Positions 16,801 to 23,951 of a DNA stretch of 64,000 nucleotides are shown piece by piece. Location: the NCBI GenBank assembly GCA_039961735.1, contig JABRVX010000003.1:62001-126000 (forward strand), given 5' to 3'. Position 1 is the first letter of the stretch. Each line of letters starts with the position of its first letter. The position numbers and the translations under genes are program-made. The notes below the pieces were generated by a model. That model worked only from the letters and a program-made list of their open reading frames with translations, ran no database searches and was not told the origin of the DNA. The DNA comes from Fimbriimonadia bacterium. Its GTDB lineage: Bacteria; Armatimonadota; Fimbriimonadia; Fimbriimonadales; JABRVX01.

Positions 16801-17280
16801 AACGACACGAAGGCGCTGGCAGGAATCGGCTCGCTCATGAACTCGTCTGACATCGCCGGCCGGGTGGCAGCCTGTCGCGCGCTCGGCAAGATGGGTGGTC
16901 AGGGCGGCCACGTGTTCCTACTCGGCTTCTTGAACGACCCAGACCCGAACGTGCGCGCGGCGGCGGCACGTGCCGTATCCGACCCATCGCTCGTGGGGCT
17001 GGACGTCCGCCTGGCCGATGCAGTGCAGCACGAGACCTCGGATCTGGTGCGGGCTGAAGCAGGCGCGGCGCTCTTGCTCTCCAACAAGCCCGCCATGGTG
17101 GAAGTCGGCATTTCGTTGCTGAAACACCCCAACCCGGACATCCGCGAGCTGGTGGTGTCCCGAGTGGGGCAGATCGGTCGAAAGGAGTGGGCCGAGAGAG
17201 TGCGTCCGCTCGCGGAGGATGCCAACCCGGAGGTTCGTGAAGCGGCTCGCCGTGCGCTTCGTCGGCTGCAGGGCGAGTAG
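13813..17280 (+). CDS. Large exported protein: HEXXH metallopeptidase-like domain plus C-terminal HEAT repeats
   Basis: The 1155-residue protein has a signal peptide (LGVVLGICTFSWA) and an HEWYH zinc-peptidase motif at residues 253-257 in an aromatic-rich N-terminal domain. A central region of beta-sandwich character follows, including a galactose-binding-like segment starting DDFETDLGGWGTL (about residues 682-870). The last 280 residues form HEAT or PBS-lyase-like helical repeats (SDVNATVRLNAAAVFTRVRH; NDPDPNVRAAAARAVSD; HPNPDIRELVVSRVGQ). AGGAGG at 13798-13803 sets the ATG at 13813. Its substrate is unknown; a cell-surface protease or a degenerate one acting in binding are both possible. 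Confidence 0.7.
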   Translation: MLMFPVLGVVLGICTFSWADVEWKTFGTMRLGEADVPIRFPADAVVPVNAQGPRFGHGGWTYEINQWGNLGRAYLGRGGWDEFAKEYETAMEHIRTGTPNVWRAKCTVFTTLDLLYEDADGVLHRQWVKMDPEDLDLCRETFARWKTLVEVFSGGNLKVEIDFNIEDQPVRGQYRGNESWSFDPRVAGEVYYRGLINRGDFDCILFFWYPGPSTAFSFGGTAGRTNGATQAYVLLSHGRELGPRIGHTEAMLHEWYHQIEGTYGLWGYGGPEYSWLPHLHSAEQNGYAVDQAGHTGWYSWMRDLFRYSVRPGMWLKMSNRREPDYVAVAKQTYTTDEPVPVSWGDVRDDPWAKLPYLTPDTIAKRLGVSGIEIKHTQTDVCFVPSETGSILSVVRQEPDPENSILDNQLNFLREGMATFRYRAGDQVRQMLFVRWDLIDMVVAALADHPVGTQPPANVLGYLTVDAKMMVVLDTAMDRDTLAETGLLRVGTAGVPVDVQFSGAAAAGQEIAPRIECDVPGLSPWALYEWGTDRPMERTASGFRFTPPANVSAAVYEARAARATGEVVSRPITVHVLDALHVRLLPVGTSRVSGREHRLKLELRSKEAGDARVQWDLPTGWRPIGDTPSIVRLQVNALTTVEYAFDVTGAPEGPTTVRAMVEVGGRVFPAEVALEVFRQPVLQHDDFETDLGGWGTLRHDLAGWTVEAVTDAERGGNVLSITDQGGTHWGRVNAFGKYLPNAQPDPAGPGYDASVYRFVELYLKTTSRESCGLIVTLADQKRYAVMLTGRHREQWGESMELPRARFVADGTWQRVVYDLGGALEKAIGSPGPHIVTDIGFGDPRKFCSNQWFSSDRITYYVDDFRILQQAEVGEEAPLLEAAPSFESADALLRAAACARIKADSPLSDIQTAAKLLSDVNATVRLNAAAVFTRVRHPEVEPALIQEIMDTDARVAEYAARALAFQDTERAKVALREGVAKALSGYTRGVIAELLAEKNDTKALAGIGSLMNSSDIAGRVAACRALGKMGGQGGHVFLLGFLNDPDPNVRAAAARAVSDPSLVGLDVRLADAVQHETSDLVRAEAGAALLLSNKPAMVEVGISLLKHPNPDIRELVVSRVGQIGRKEWAERVRPLAEDANPEVREAARRALRRLQGE

Positions 17281-17330
17281 GGGCTAGGGAACTGATGAGC
17301 CGGCGCATCGCGTGCTTGCAATGGAAGGAA

Positions 17331-17347
17331 GCGCGAGAGACTCGCGC
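17331..17347 (+). terminator. Short hairpin between the HEAT-repeat gene and the nucleoside hydrolase gene
   Basis: GCGCGAG at 17331-17337 pairs perfectly with CTCGCGC at 17341-17347 around AGA. It could end the upstream transcript or protect the downstream leader. There is no T-run. Confidence 0.35.
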
Positions 17348-17376
17348 AGTGCCAATCCACTCCTCGGGAGGGTGAG

Positions 17377-18249
17377 ATGAAGTCGCTTTGGATGGCCCTG
17401 ATGTGTGTGGCGGTATCGGCCTGGTCAGCCAAGCCGGTCGTGGTCGTCACCGACTGCGGCAACTGGGTGGACGACCAATTGGCCATCGTGTACTTGCTGG
17501 CCTCGCCATCGGTCGAGGTCAAAGGCATCGTGGCCTCGCACTACGGTGCGCCCGGCACTGCGAAGTTGGCGAAGGAAGCGGTCACCAAGCTGCTCGCCGA
17601 CCTCGGTTCACAGGTGCCCGTGTGGCAAGGTGCGGAGGTGTCGCTCGCCGAAAAGCCGGATCAACCTGCCTCGGAGGGGGCACTCCAGATCGCCACGCTC
17701 GCCAAGCAGGGCCGACTGGACGTGCTCTGCTTCTCGGCCGCCACGGATGTGGCCCAAGCTCTGAAAGAGGGCGCCGCAGCGAAGGCACAGGTGTATTGGG
17801 TTGGCGGAGGACCGCTGCCGAAGGGCGGACGCGGCGACTTCAACCTGGCGAACGACGTGAGGGCGGCACAGATGCTGTTCGAATCGCCGGTGACGCTCTA
17901 TTGGATGCCCGCGGTAGGCGTGGCTGATGCCATCAAGCTGACCGGCACCGAGGTCCGCGAGCGCTTCGCGGACTATGGCACGCCCGGCAAGTTGCTGAAA
18001 GAAGTGGCTGCGACCATGGGCCGATCGCCTGCCTCGCTATGGGACCTCAGCCTGGCAGGGGTGTACGTCCGGCCGGGGCTGGGAATCACGGAGACCAAAC
18101 CTGCTCCGGAGATCACGGAAGACTTCCGGCTCGTAGAGCGCAAGCGTGGCAAGGACGTGGTGGTGTTCACTCGCGTGCGTGTGGAGCCGGTGCTGCACGA
18201 CTTCGAGAACGCTCTGAAGGCATGGGCGAAGCGTGAGCGCGACCGTTAG
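17377..18249 (+). CDS. Exported nucleoside hydrolase-family protein
   Basis: The 290-residue protein has a signal-like N-terminus (LWMALMCVAVSAWSA) followed by the inosine-uridine hydrolase fold opening VVVTDCGNWVDDQLAIVY. The family splits the N-glycosidic bond of ribonucleosides with a calcium held by Asp residues. Here the usual DxDxGxDxDD cluster is partly changed: position 24 is Val and 30 is Trp, while Asp26, Asp32 and Asp33 remain. So substrate or activity may differ. It overlaps psuG by 17 nt, which argues for a joint role in nucleoside breakdown. GGGAGG precedes the ATG. Confidence 0.75.
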   Translation: MKSLWMALMCVAVSAWSAKPVVVVTDCGNWVDDQLAIVYLLASPSVEVKGIVASHYGAPGTAKLAKEAVTKLLADLGSQVPVWQGAEVSLAEKPDQPASEGALQIATLAKQGRLDVLCFSAATDVAQALKEGAAAKAQVYWVGGGPLPKGGRGDFNLANDVRAAQMLFESPVTLYWMPAVGVADAIKLTGTEVRERFADYGTPGKLLKEVAATMGRSPASLWDLSLAGVYVRPGLGITETKPAPEITEDFRLVERKRGKDVVVFTRVRVEPVLHDFENALKAWAKRERDR

Positions 18250-19126
18250 CGAGTGCGTGCGCGACGCGGTTGCCGCAAGGCGTCCGGTGGTCGCACTGGA
18301 GACCGCGGTGCTCACCCATGGACTGCCGAAGCCGCTCGGCATAGAAACGGTACTGCAACAGGTCGCCGCTATCGAGCAGGAGCACGCGGTAGCGGCGGTT
18401 GTGGGCCTGCTGGACGGTAAGGCGAAGGTTGGGCTGACGAACGACGAGTTGCTGCGGCTAAGGGAGCAGGACGAACCGCAGAAGGTAAACCTGCAGAACC
18501 TGTCCGTCGCGTGTCACGCCGGGGCGTGCGGGGGCACGACCGTCTCGGCCACGATGCATCTTGCCCACCGCGTCGGAATCAAAGTGATGGCAACTGGTGG
18601 AATCGGGGGCGTGCATCGTGGCGGGCAGGACGTGTCCACCGACCTCATGGCATTGGCTTCCATCCCCATGGTCGTGGTGTGCAGCGGGCCGAAGGCGGTG
18701 CTGGACGTCCCGACGACACTAGAGCGCCTGGAGGCGAGCGGTGTGCCGGTGGTCGGGTACCGCACTGACAGGATTCCGGCGTTCTACTGTGCTAATAGCG
18801 GCTACGCTGCCACGGGAAGGGTGGACTCCCCGGAAGCTGCGGCCTCGGTCTTCCGTGAGCAGATGGATCTGGCCGTGCGCAGCGCGGTGCTGCTCTGCCA
18901 GCCGCCGCCCCAGGACGCTGCTTTGCCCTGGCATGTGGTGCAACGTGCGGTGGATCAGGCAGAGGACGCCTGCGCACGAGAAGGAGTGGAGGGCAGAGAG
19001 GTAACACCGCGGCTGTTGGAAGCCGTCACGCTCGCCCTGCACGGCGAAAACCTGCGAACGAACGCGGCGCTCCTCGTCGCCAATGCTCGGCTGGCCGCTC
19101 AGGTCGCCTGCGCCTTGGCCCGCTAG
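18233..19126 (+). CDS. psuG: Pseudouridine-5'-phosphate glycosidase
   Basis: The 297-residue enzyme matches PsuG along its length: VVALETAVLTHGLP, VVGLLDGKAKVGLTNDEL, ATGGIGGVHRGG, VCSGPKAVLDVPTTLE and GVPVVGYRTDRIPAFYC. It reversibly cleaves pseudouridine 5'-phosphate to uracil and ribose 5-phosphate. No PsuK kinase lies next to it; its partner here is the nucleoside hydrolase with a 17-nt overlap. The start is a GTG inside the upstream gene's end. The cytoplasmic PsuG and the exported hydrolase would act in different compartments. Confidence 0.93.
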   Translation: MSATVSECVRDAVAARRPVVALETAVLTHGLPKPLGIETVLQQVAAIEQEHAVAAVVGLLDGKAKVGLTNDELLRLREQDEPQKVNLQNLSVACHAGACGGTTVSATMHLAHRVGIKVMATGGIGGVHRGGQDVSTDLMALASIPMVVVCSGPKAVLDVPTTLERLEASGVPVVGYRTDRIPAFYCANSGYAATGRVDSPEAAASVFREQMDLAVRSAVLLCQPPPQDAALPWHVVQRAVDQAEDACAREGVEGREVTPRLLEAVTLALHGENLRTNAALLVANARLAAQVACALAR

Positions 19127-20235
19127 GGCTCGACGCACGAGCTACTAAAGGTGAACGAGTATAACTCCACTCCCGCCGCCTGTGGCGTGAGGGTGAGCAC
19201 GTGCTCTCCGTGCTTCGGGTTCACGACGAGGCTGTACATCCGCCCTTCGGCCACTTCCACGTAGCAGTTGCTCTGCTCGTCGAAGCGCGCATCTTGCCCC
19301 GCACTGGCCTTGTTCAGTGGTTTGCCGTCTTGCGTGACGAGCAATCGAATCGGCTGTGCCCCACCAGACTTCAGCACTGCATTCACCTCGGTCGCCTTAT
19401 AGCTCAGCTCGATTGCAGCAGGCATCCCTTCCGCCCGAACGCTCTCGGGCCCGCAGTACCACTTGCCCGACAGGTATATGCGCCCAGCGTCGCGCGGCTG
19501 TTCCTTTGAAAACACCACCACCTGCCCTTGACGGTAGAACGCATCCTGCCCGAAGTGGCCGCTCTGGTACCCGCGGCTGCCCGCGTAGAGCTCGGGGGTA
19601 GTCGGGTAGCACACCGCGCCCGGCCTATCAGTCTCACGGACCGACTCCATAATCGGAGGCAGTTCGCCCGAATAGCCCGCGTCGCGCAACAGCGCCTGGA
19701 TGCGTTTCTCTGTCGTCCCGTAGCCACCCTCCCCGATGTGGTCGTACACGATCTTGCCATTCTTGTCAATCAGGTACTTGCGTGGCCAATAGCGGTTGGC
19801 GTAGGCGGACCAGTTCTCGTACTCGTTGTCGAGGAGTATCGGGAAGGCGAGACCAAACCGCTGCGCGGCAGCCGAAACCCTCTCCTTCGACTTCGCGAAC
19901 TCGAACTCGGGAGTGTGTATCCCGACTATGACGAGCCCCTTGTCAGCATATCTGCGATACCATTCGGTCAGGTAGGGAAAGGTGCGAATGCAGTTCACGC
20001 AGGTGTACTCCCAGAAGTCCACCAGCACGACCTTGCCGCGAAGGTCCTTGATGCTCAGGGGCTTACTGTTCAGCCAGTCGTCCGTACCTCCGACGAACTC
20101 TGGCGCGTTCACAACGGGGTAGCTAATGGATGCCAGTTTGCTGTCTCCTTCGGCTCTACCGCACCCGGTCGGAAGCATACACAACACGGCGAGGAGAGGC
20201 AGGAACCCGAGCACGCGAGCGGAGCAGATATACAT
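19123..20235 (-). CDS. Thioredoxin-fold lipoprotein with DipZ-like C-terminal domain
   Basis: The 370-residue product has a lipobox (LPTGC, Cys25) and a TlpA/DipZ-type thioredoxin domain with active site CVNC (79-82) in the frame VLVDFWEYTCVNCIRTFPYL. The last 130 residues (KWYCGPESVRAEG ... LTPQAAGVELYSFTFS) resemble the carbohydrate-binding-like domain found C-terminal in mycobacterial DipZ. It probably handles disulfide exchange outside the inner membrane. There is no CcdA/DsbD membrane domain in the same protein or next door, unlike DipZ. The start has a weak ribosome site. It converges with psuG, overlapping by 4 nt. Confidence 0.8.
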   Translation of the reverse strand: MYICSARVLGFLPLLAVLCMLPTGCGRAEGDSKLASISYPVVNAPEFVGGTDDWLNSKPLSIKDLRGKVVLVDFWEYTCVNCIRTFPYLTEWYRRYADKGLVIVGIHTPEFEFAKSKERVSAAAQRFGLAFPILLDNEYENWSAYANRYWPRKYLIDKNGKIVYDHIGEGGYGTTEKRIQALLRDAGYSGELPPIMESVRETDRPGAVCYPTTPELYAGSRGYQSGHFGQDAFYRQGQVVVFSKEQPRDAGRIYLSGKWYCGPESVRAEGMPAAIELSYKATEVNAVLKSGGAQPIRLLVTQDGKPLNKASAGQDARFDEQSNCYVEVAEGRMYSLVVNPKHGEHVLTLTPQAAGVELYSFTFSSSCVEP

Positions 20236-20280
20236 GCAGCTTCAAACGAGTTCCCGCCGGTAAGGGTTGCCTATGAATGG

Positions 20281-20308
20281 GCGCCCCGGAGCTAGTGCTC
20301 CGGGGCGC
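20281..20308 (-). terminator. 12-bp perfect hairpin after flagellin 1
   Basis: GCGCCCCGGAGC at 20281-20292 and GCTCCGGGGCGC at 20297-20308 form a perfect 12-bp stem with loop TAGT. It sits about 30 nt past the flagellin stop and before the thioredoxin lipoprotein gene on the same strand. No T-run follows. Confidence 0.55.
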
Positions 20309-20338
20309 GTTCCCTAGTGCCGACCCGAACGTCCGGGC

Positions 20339-21796
20339 CTATCGGAGCAGCGCGAGGACCGATTGAGGAGCAGCGTTGGCCTGCGCTAGCACCGATAGGC
20401 CGGACTGCTGGAGGATTTGCAGCTTGGTGAAGCTGGTGATCTCGTTGGCTAAATCGAGGTCGCGAATCTGCGACTCGGTCGCCGATAGGTTCTCCCTGGC
20501 AACGCCTAGTGACCGGATGTTGGACTCCAGTACGTTGCGGGTGAACGAGCCGATCGACGCTCGAAGCGACGACACCTCTTCGATGGCGGCGTCCACGATA
20601 GCGAGCGCCTCCGTCGCACCTGCCGAGGTAGTCACGTCTACAGTACTTAAGTTCTTTCCACTGAACACCGTGTCGCCAAGATTGGCGGTCGCGATGTTCA
20701 TAAGCGAAAGGGCAGTGGTGTTGTTGGCGTTGGCGCCAATTTGGAACTGCGCCATGCCGGCGGTGATCTGCGCCACGGCGACCGCGGTTGTTCCCAGGGA
20801 GCTGTTGCCCTGTTCGGTGAGCAGCAGTACGTTACCGTAGCGGTCGGTAAGGCGCAGTCCAGTGTCCCCGGCGTTGCGGCCGCCTGTAAAAAGCACCGTC
20901 TCGACACCCGAGGCAGTAGTTACCGATACGCTGACCTGCGCGTCCCGGGCAGTCACTGTCACCGAATCGGCGCTCGCGATCATGTCCGTCTTGTCGTACA
21001 AGGTAATGCCGTAGCGGCTGCCGTAGTTGGTTTGGCTGAGGCGCACGAACACCTGGGTAGCCGATGCGAACGAGGCCTCGGCAGTAACGCCCGTGCTCTT
21101 GCTCTGCAGGTTGATCTTGGTGATGATCTCCTGCAGGGTCTCCGTCCCGCTGGAGGTGATGGACACGCCATTGATGACGAACGTGCCCGCCGACACGATG
21201 CTGGACAGCGCGCCGTAGGTCACGTCCAGCGTGGTGGAGGCTCGCGTCGCGCTGGTCACGATGGCCACCGACACCAGCCCGTCCGACTGTACCGAGTTGC
21301 CGTTGAACGTGCCGCCGATGTTGATGGCCGCCAGTATCGAGGTGTCCGTCACGCTCGACGAGATGCCCGACGAGCCGTCCAGCAGCCGCTTACCACCGAA
21401 CTGTGTCGTCGAGGCGATGCGGTCAATCGTAGCGATGATAGAGTTGATCTGATTTTGGTTGGCCTGTAGCGCTGCTTGGTCCAGCACACCGGTGTTAGCC
21501 GAAGCCACGGCGAGGGAGCGGGCGTCGCGCAGCAGCCGATTCACCTCGTCTAGCGCCCCTTCCGCCGTCTTTGCGAAGTTCGTGGCGTCCTGGGCGTTGC
21601 GAATCGCCTGGTCGATGCCTCCGATCTGCGCGCGGAGGCTCTCCGAGATGATCAGTCCTGCTGGGTCGTCGGCCGCCGTAGAGATGCGGAGGCCCGTGGA
21701 CAGACGCGTCACACTCTTCGAGAACTCACTCTCGATCATGTTCAGGTTGCGCAACGCATTGAGCGCCGATGTATTGGTGTTGATTCGGAACCCCAC
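20339..21796 (-). CDS. fliC: Flagellin, copy 1
   Basis: The 485-residue flagellin has the conserved N-terminal D0/D1 region (GFRINTNTSALNALRNL, SVTRLSTGLRIS, ADDPAGLIISESLRAQ) and the matching C-terminal helices (SQIRDLDLANEITSFTKLQILQQ, ending in SVLALLR). The variable middle contains hook-IN-like repeats around SVTVTARDAQVSV. It polymerises into the flagellar filament. The start is GTG at 21796 with GGAGG 7 nt upstream. A near-copy lies upstream on the same strand, so this is a tandem duplication. No other flagellar gene lies in the window. Confidence 0.96.
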   Translation of the reverse strand: MGFRINTNTSALNALRNLNMIESEFSKSVTRLSTGLRISTAADDPAGLIISESLRAQIGGIDQAIRNAQDATNFAKTAEGALDEVNRLLRDARSLAVASANTGVLDQAALQANQNQINSIIATIDRIASTTQFGGKRLLDGSSGISSSVTDTSILAAINIGGTFNGNSVQSDGLVSVAIVTSATRASTTLDVTYGALSSIVSAGTFVINGVSITSSGTETLQEIITKINLQSKSTGVTAEASFASATQVFVRLSQTNYGSRYGITLYDKTDMIASADSVTVTARDAQVSVSVTTASGVETVLFTGGRNAGDTGLRLTDRYGNVLLLTEQGNSSLGTTAVAVAQITAGMAQFQIGANANNTTALSLMNIATANLGDTVFSGKNLSTVDVTTSAGATEALAIVDAAIEEVSSLRASIGSFTRNVLESNIRSLGVARENLSATESQIRDLDLANEITSFTKLQILQQSGLSVLAQANAAPQSVLALLR

Positions 21797-21999
21797 TGCT
21801 TATCCTCCATGATGCCGTGCCCCTCGCTCCTTCGCGGGCCTCCTCCGGGCGGCTGCACGCCCTTCGGGATTGCGCCGATACACCCTCAGGCCCTTCGGCG
21901 CTCTGGCTCCTTCTGGGGGGCCACGGCTGTTTGCTGGCAGGTTCTTTCCACGGCTGTCAAAGCTGCTACCATGCAAAGATGCCGGGATCGTCAGTTCTT
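21797..21999 (-). other. Leader and promoter region of flagellin 1
   Basis: This stretch between the terminator of flagellin 2 and the GTG of flagellin 1 contains the ribosome site GGAGG and short GC hairpins such as CCCGAAGGG. I could not identify a sigma-28 promoter with confidence. No gene is supported. Confidence 0.4.
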
Positions 22000-22041
22000 C
22001 AAAAACAAGAGGGCGCCCCGGCCCGACCGAGCCGAGGCGCC
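22000..22041 (-). terminator. Rho-independent terminator of flagellin 2
   Basis: On the minus strand a hairpin with GGCGCC arms (22036-22041 with 22012-22017) extended by CGGC/GCCG is followed by CTCTTGTTTTTG (T-run at 22001-22005). It lies about 25 nt past the flagellin 2 stop and is the clearest intrinsic terminator in the window. It insulates flagellin 1 from read-through. Confidence 0.75.
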
Positions 22042-22066
22042 GAGTTGCCGACTGCCGTGACTGGAC

Positions 22067-23524
22067 CTACCGAAGCAGCAGCAACACCGTCTGCGGCGCA
22101 GCGTTGGCCTGCGCCAGCACCGATAGGCCGGACTGCTGGAGAATCTGCAGCTTAGTAAAGTTGGTGATCTCCTGGGCCACGTCCAGGTCGCGGATCTGCG
22201 ACTCCGTCGCCGACAGGTTCTCCTTGGCGACACCCAGGGACCGAATCGAGGATTCCAACACGTTGCGCTGGAACGAGCCGATGTCCGAGCGTAGCGAGGA
22301 TACCTTCTCGATGGCGGCATCGATGATGGACAACGCCTCCGTTGCCCCTGCCGAGGTCGTCACGTCGATAGTGCTCAGGTTCTTGCCGGACACCACCGTC
22401 GTTCCGAGCTGAGACGTGTTGACGTTGGCCAGCGACAGTGCCGTCGTGTTGTTCGCGTTCGCGCCGATCTGGAACTGCGCGCTGCCAGCCGAGATCTGTG
22501 CAACCACCGCGGCCGTCGTTGATAGCGATGCATTGCCTTGCTCGGTAAGGAGCATCGCGTTGCCATAGCGGTCTGTTAGCCGCAACCCGCTGTCACCAGA
22601 GTTCCGCCCGCCGGTGAACGCTACCGTCTCGGCTCCCGCCGAAGTCGTCACGGTCACGCTCACCACCGCGTCGCGTGCCGTGGCCGTCACTGAATCGGCA
22701 GATGCGATCAGATCTGACTTATCGTACAGCGTGATACTGTAGTTGCTGCCGTAGTTGGTCTGGTTCAGCTTTACGAAGATCTGCGTCGAGGTGGCAAACG
22801 ACGCTTCCGCCGTTACACCAGTCACCCCGCTCTTCAGGTTGATCTTGTTGATGATCTCCTGGAGCGTCTCGGTCCCGTTCGAACTGATGGACACGCCGTT
22901 CAACACGAACGTGCCTGCAGCCACCACGCTCGTCAGTGCGCCGTACGTGATGTCGAGCGTTGTCGAAGCACGTGTGGCGCTGGTCACCAACGCGACCGAC
23001 ACGACGCCATCGGACTGAATGGAGTTTCCATTGAACGTGCCGCCGAGGCTGATTCCGGCCAGCGTCCCGGTGTCCGTCACGTTCGCGCTGATGCCCGATG
23101 AACCGTCGAGAAGTTTCTTCCCGCCGAACTGGGTGGTAGACGAGATTCGGTCGATACTCGCCAGGATAGACATGATCTGGTTCTGGTTAGCCTGCAGGGC
23201 TGCTGAGTCCAGAACACCGGTGTTGGAAGCTGCGACCGCTAGGGCGCGAGCGTCGCGCAGCAGTCGGCTGACCTCGTCCAACGCTCCTTCAGCGGTCTTG
23301 GCAAAGCTGGTCGCGTCCTGAGCGTTTCGTACAGCCTGGTCAATGCTGCCAATCTGGGCACGCAGGTTCTCCGAGATGATCAATCCCGCGGGGTCGTCCG
23401 CCGCATTGGAGATGCGCAGGCCGGTCGAGAGTCTTGTGACACTCTTCGCAAACTCGGTCTCTGCGAGGCCCAAGTTGCGCAGTGCGTTCATGGCAGAGGT
23501 ATTCGTATTGATCCTGAAACCCAA
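22067..23524 (-). CDS. fliC: Flagellin, copy 2
   Basis: The 485 residues match copy 1 in length and most of their sequence, both at the ends (GFRINTNTSAMNALRNL; LQILQQSGLSVLAQANAAPQ) and in the middle. The start is TTG at 23524 with GGAGG 6 nt upstream, a weaker start codon than copy 1. With its own terminator and a long leader of up to 400 nt, it is probably transcribed separately. Two flagellins may form a mixed or segmented filament, or be used in turn; the sequence does not say which. Confidence 0.96.
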   Translation of the reverse strand: MGFRINTNTSAMNALRNLGLAETEFAKSVTRLSTGLRISNAADDPAGLIISENLRAQIGSIDQAVRNAQDATSFAKTAEGALDEVSRLLRDARALAVAASNTGVLDSAALQANQNQIMSILASIDRISSTTQFGGKKLLDGSSGISANVTDTGTLAGISLGGTFNGNSIQSDGVVSVALVTSATRASTTLDITYGALTSVVAAGTFVLNGVSISSNGTETLQEIINKINLKSGVTGVTAEASFATSTQIFVKLNQTNYGSNYSITLYDKSDLIASADSVTATARDAVVSVTVTTSAGAETVAFTGGRNSGDSGLRLTDRYGNAMLLTEQGNASLSTTAAVVAQISAGSAQFQIGANANNTTALSLANVNTSQLGTTVVSGKNLSTIDVTTSAGATEALSIIDAAIEKVSSLRSDIGSFQRNVLESSIRSLGVAKENLSATESQIRDLDVAQEITNFTKLQILQQSGLSVLAQANAAPQTVLLLLR

Positions 23525-23943
23525 TGGTCTCCTCCGTGATAGGTTTCTTTGTGCCCAACCGTCGAGCTTTGCGGTTCACGCGAGCCCACTCAGGGCTCTT
23601 ACGGGCACTGCAGCGCTCGACGTCCTATGTCCGCGCCCGAGCCCCTGAGGGATCATGCCTCTACCCGTTGCGTTGGAGGCTTCCCCCATCGCGCAAGCTC
23701 GTCGGCCTAATGCCGGGCTATTCGTACAGGGCATTCCACGGGCGAGGTGGAATGGGCACCCGCATGGCTGCGGGTGTTTGCCTGCAGGGCCGAAAGCCCG
23801 CACGTCATCGGGGGAGATTTGACCAGTTACCCATTCCCGCACCATAATGCGCAAAGAGAGGGGACTGTCAATGCGCCGTCAGACCGAACACTACGCCTTC
23901 GCCGGTTGCGGTGGAGGCGTCAGCGCCCAGGGTCACACCGAAG
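23525..23943. other. Divergent intergenic region with four hairpins
   Basis: This separates flagellin 2 (minus) from the macro-like gene (plus). Hairpins in order: GCCTC at 23657 with GAGGC ending 23680; CATTCCAC (23732-23739) with GTGGAATG (23747-23754); CACCCGC (23757-23763) with GCGGGTG (23770-23776); GGGC with GCCC near 23787-23799. The first belongs to a palindrome family also found at 40076 and in folK. The others might form a structured flagellin leader on the minus strand. Confidence 0.5.
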
Positions 23944-23951
23944 ATGCCTAA
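23871..23951 (+). CDS. Possible 26-residue peptide upstream of the macro-like gene
   Basis: A short frame (26 codons plus TAA) begins at an ATG with a purine-rich GAGAGGGG 7 nt before it and ends overlapping the ATG of the next gene at 23944 by 8 nt. This looks like a translation-coupled leader peptide; it is glycine-rich and ends QGHTEDA. However, its 3' half carries TTGCGGTGGAGGC, a half-copy of the palindrome family seen in folK, so it could be chance coding across a repeat. Confidence 0.35.
   Translation: MRRQTEHYAFAGCGGGVSAQGHTEDA

Noticed and set aside
23576-23854. 92-codon minus-strand frame upstream of flagellin 2
   Set aside because: It runs across several hairpins and shows repeat-like composition; no start signal.
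21797-23870. Cyclic-di-GMP (GEMM) riboswitch in the flagellin leaders
   Set aside because: GGCAAAC followed by a hairpin looked suggestive on the minus strand near 23780, but the GACGCAAAGCC part of the consensus is missing.
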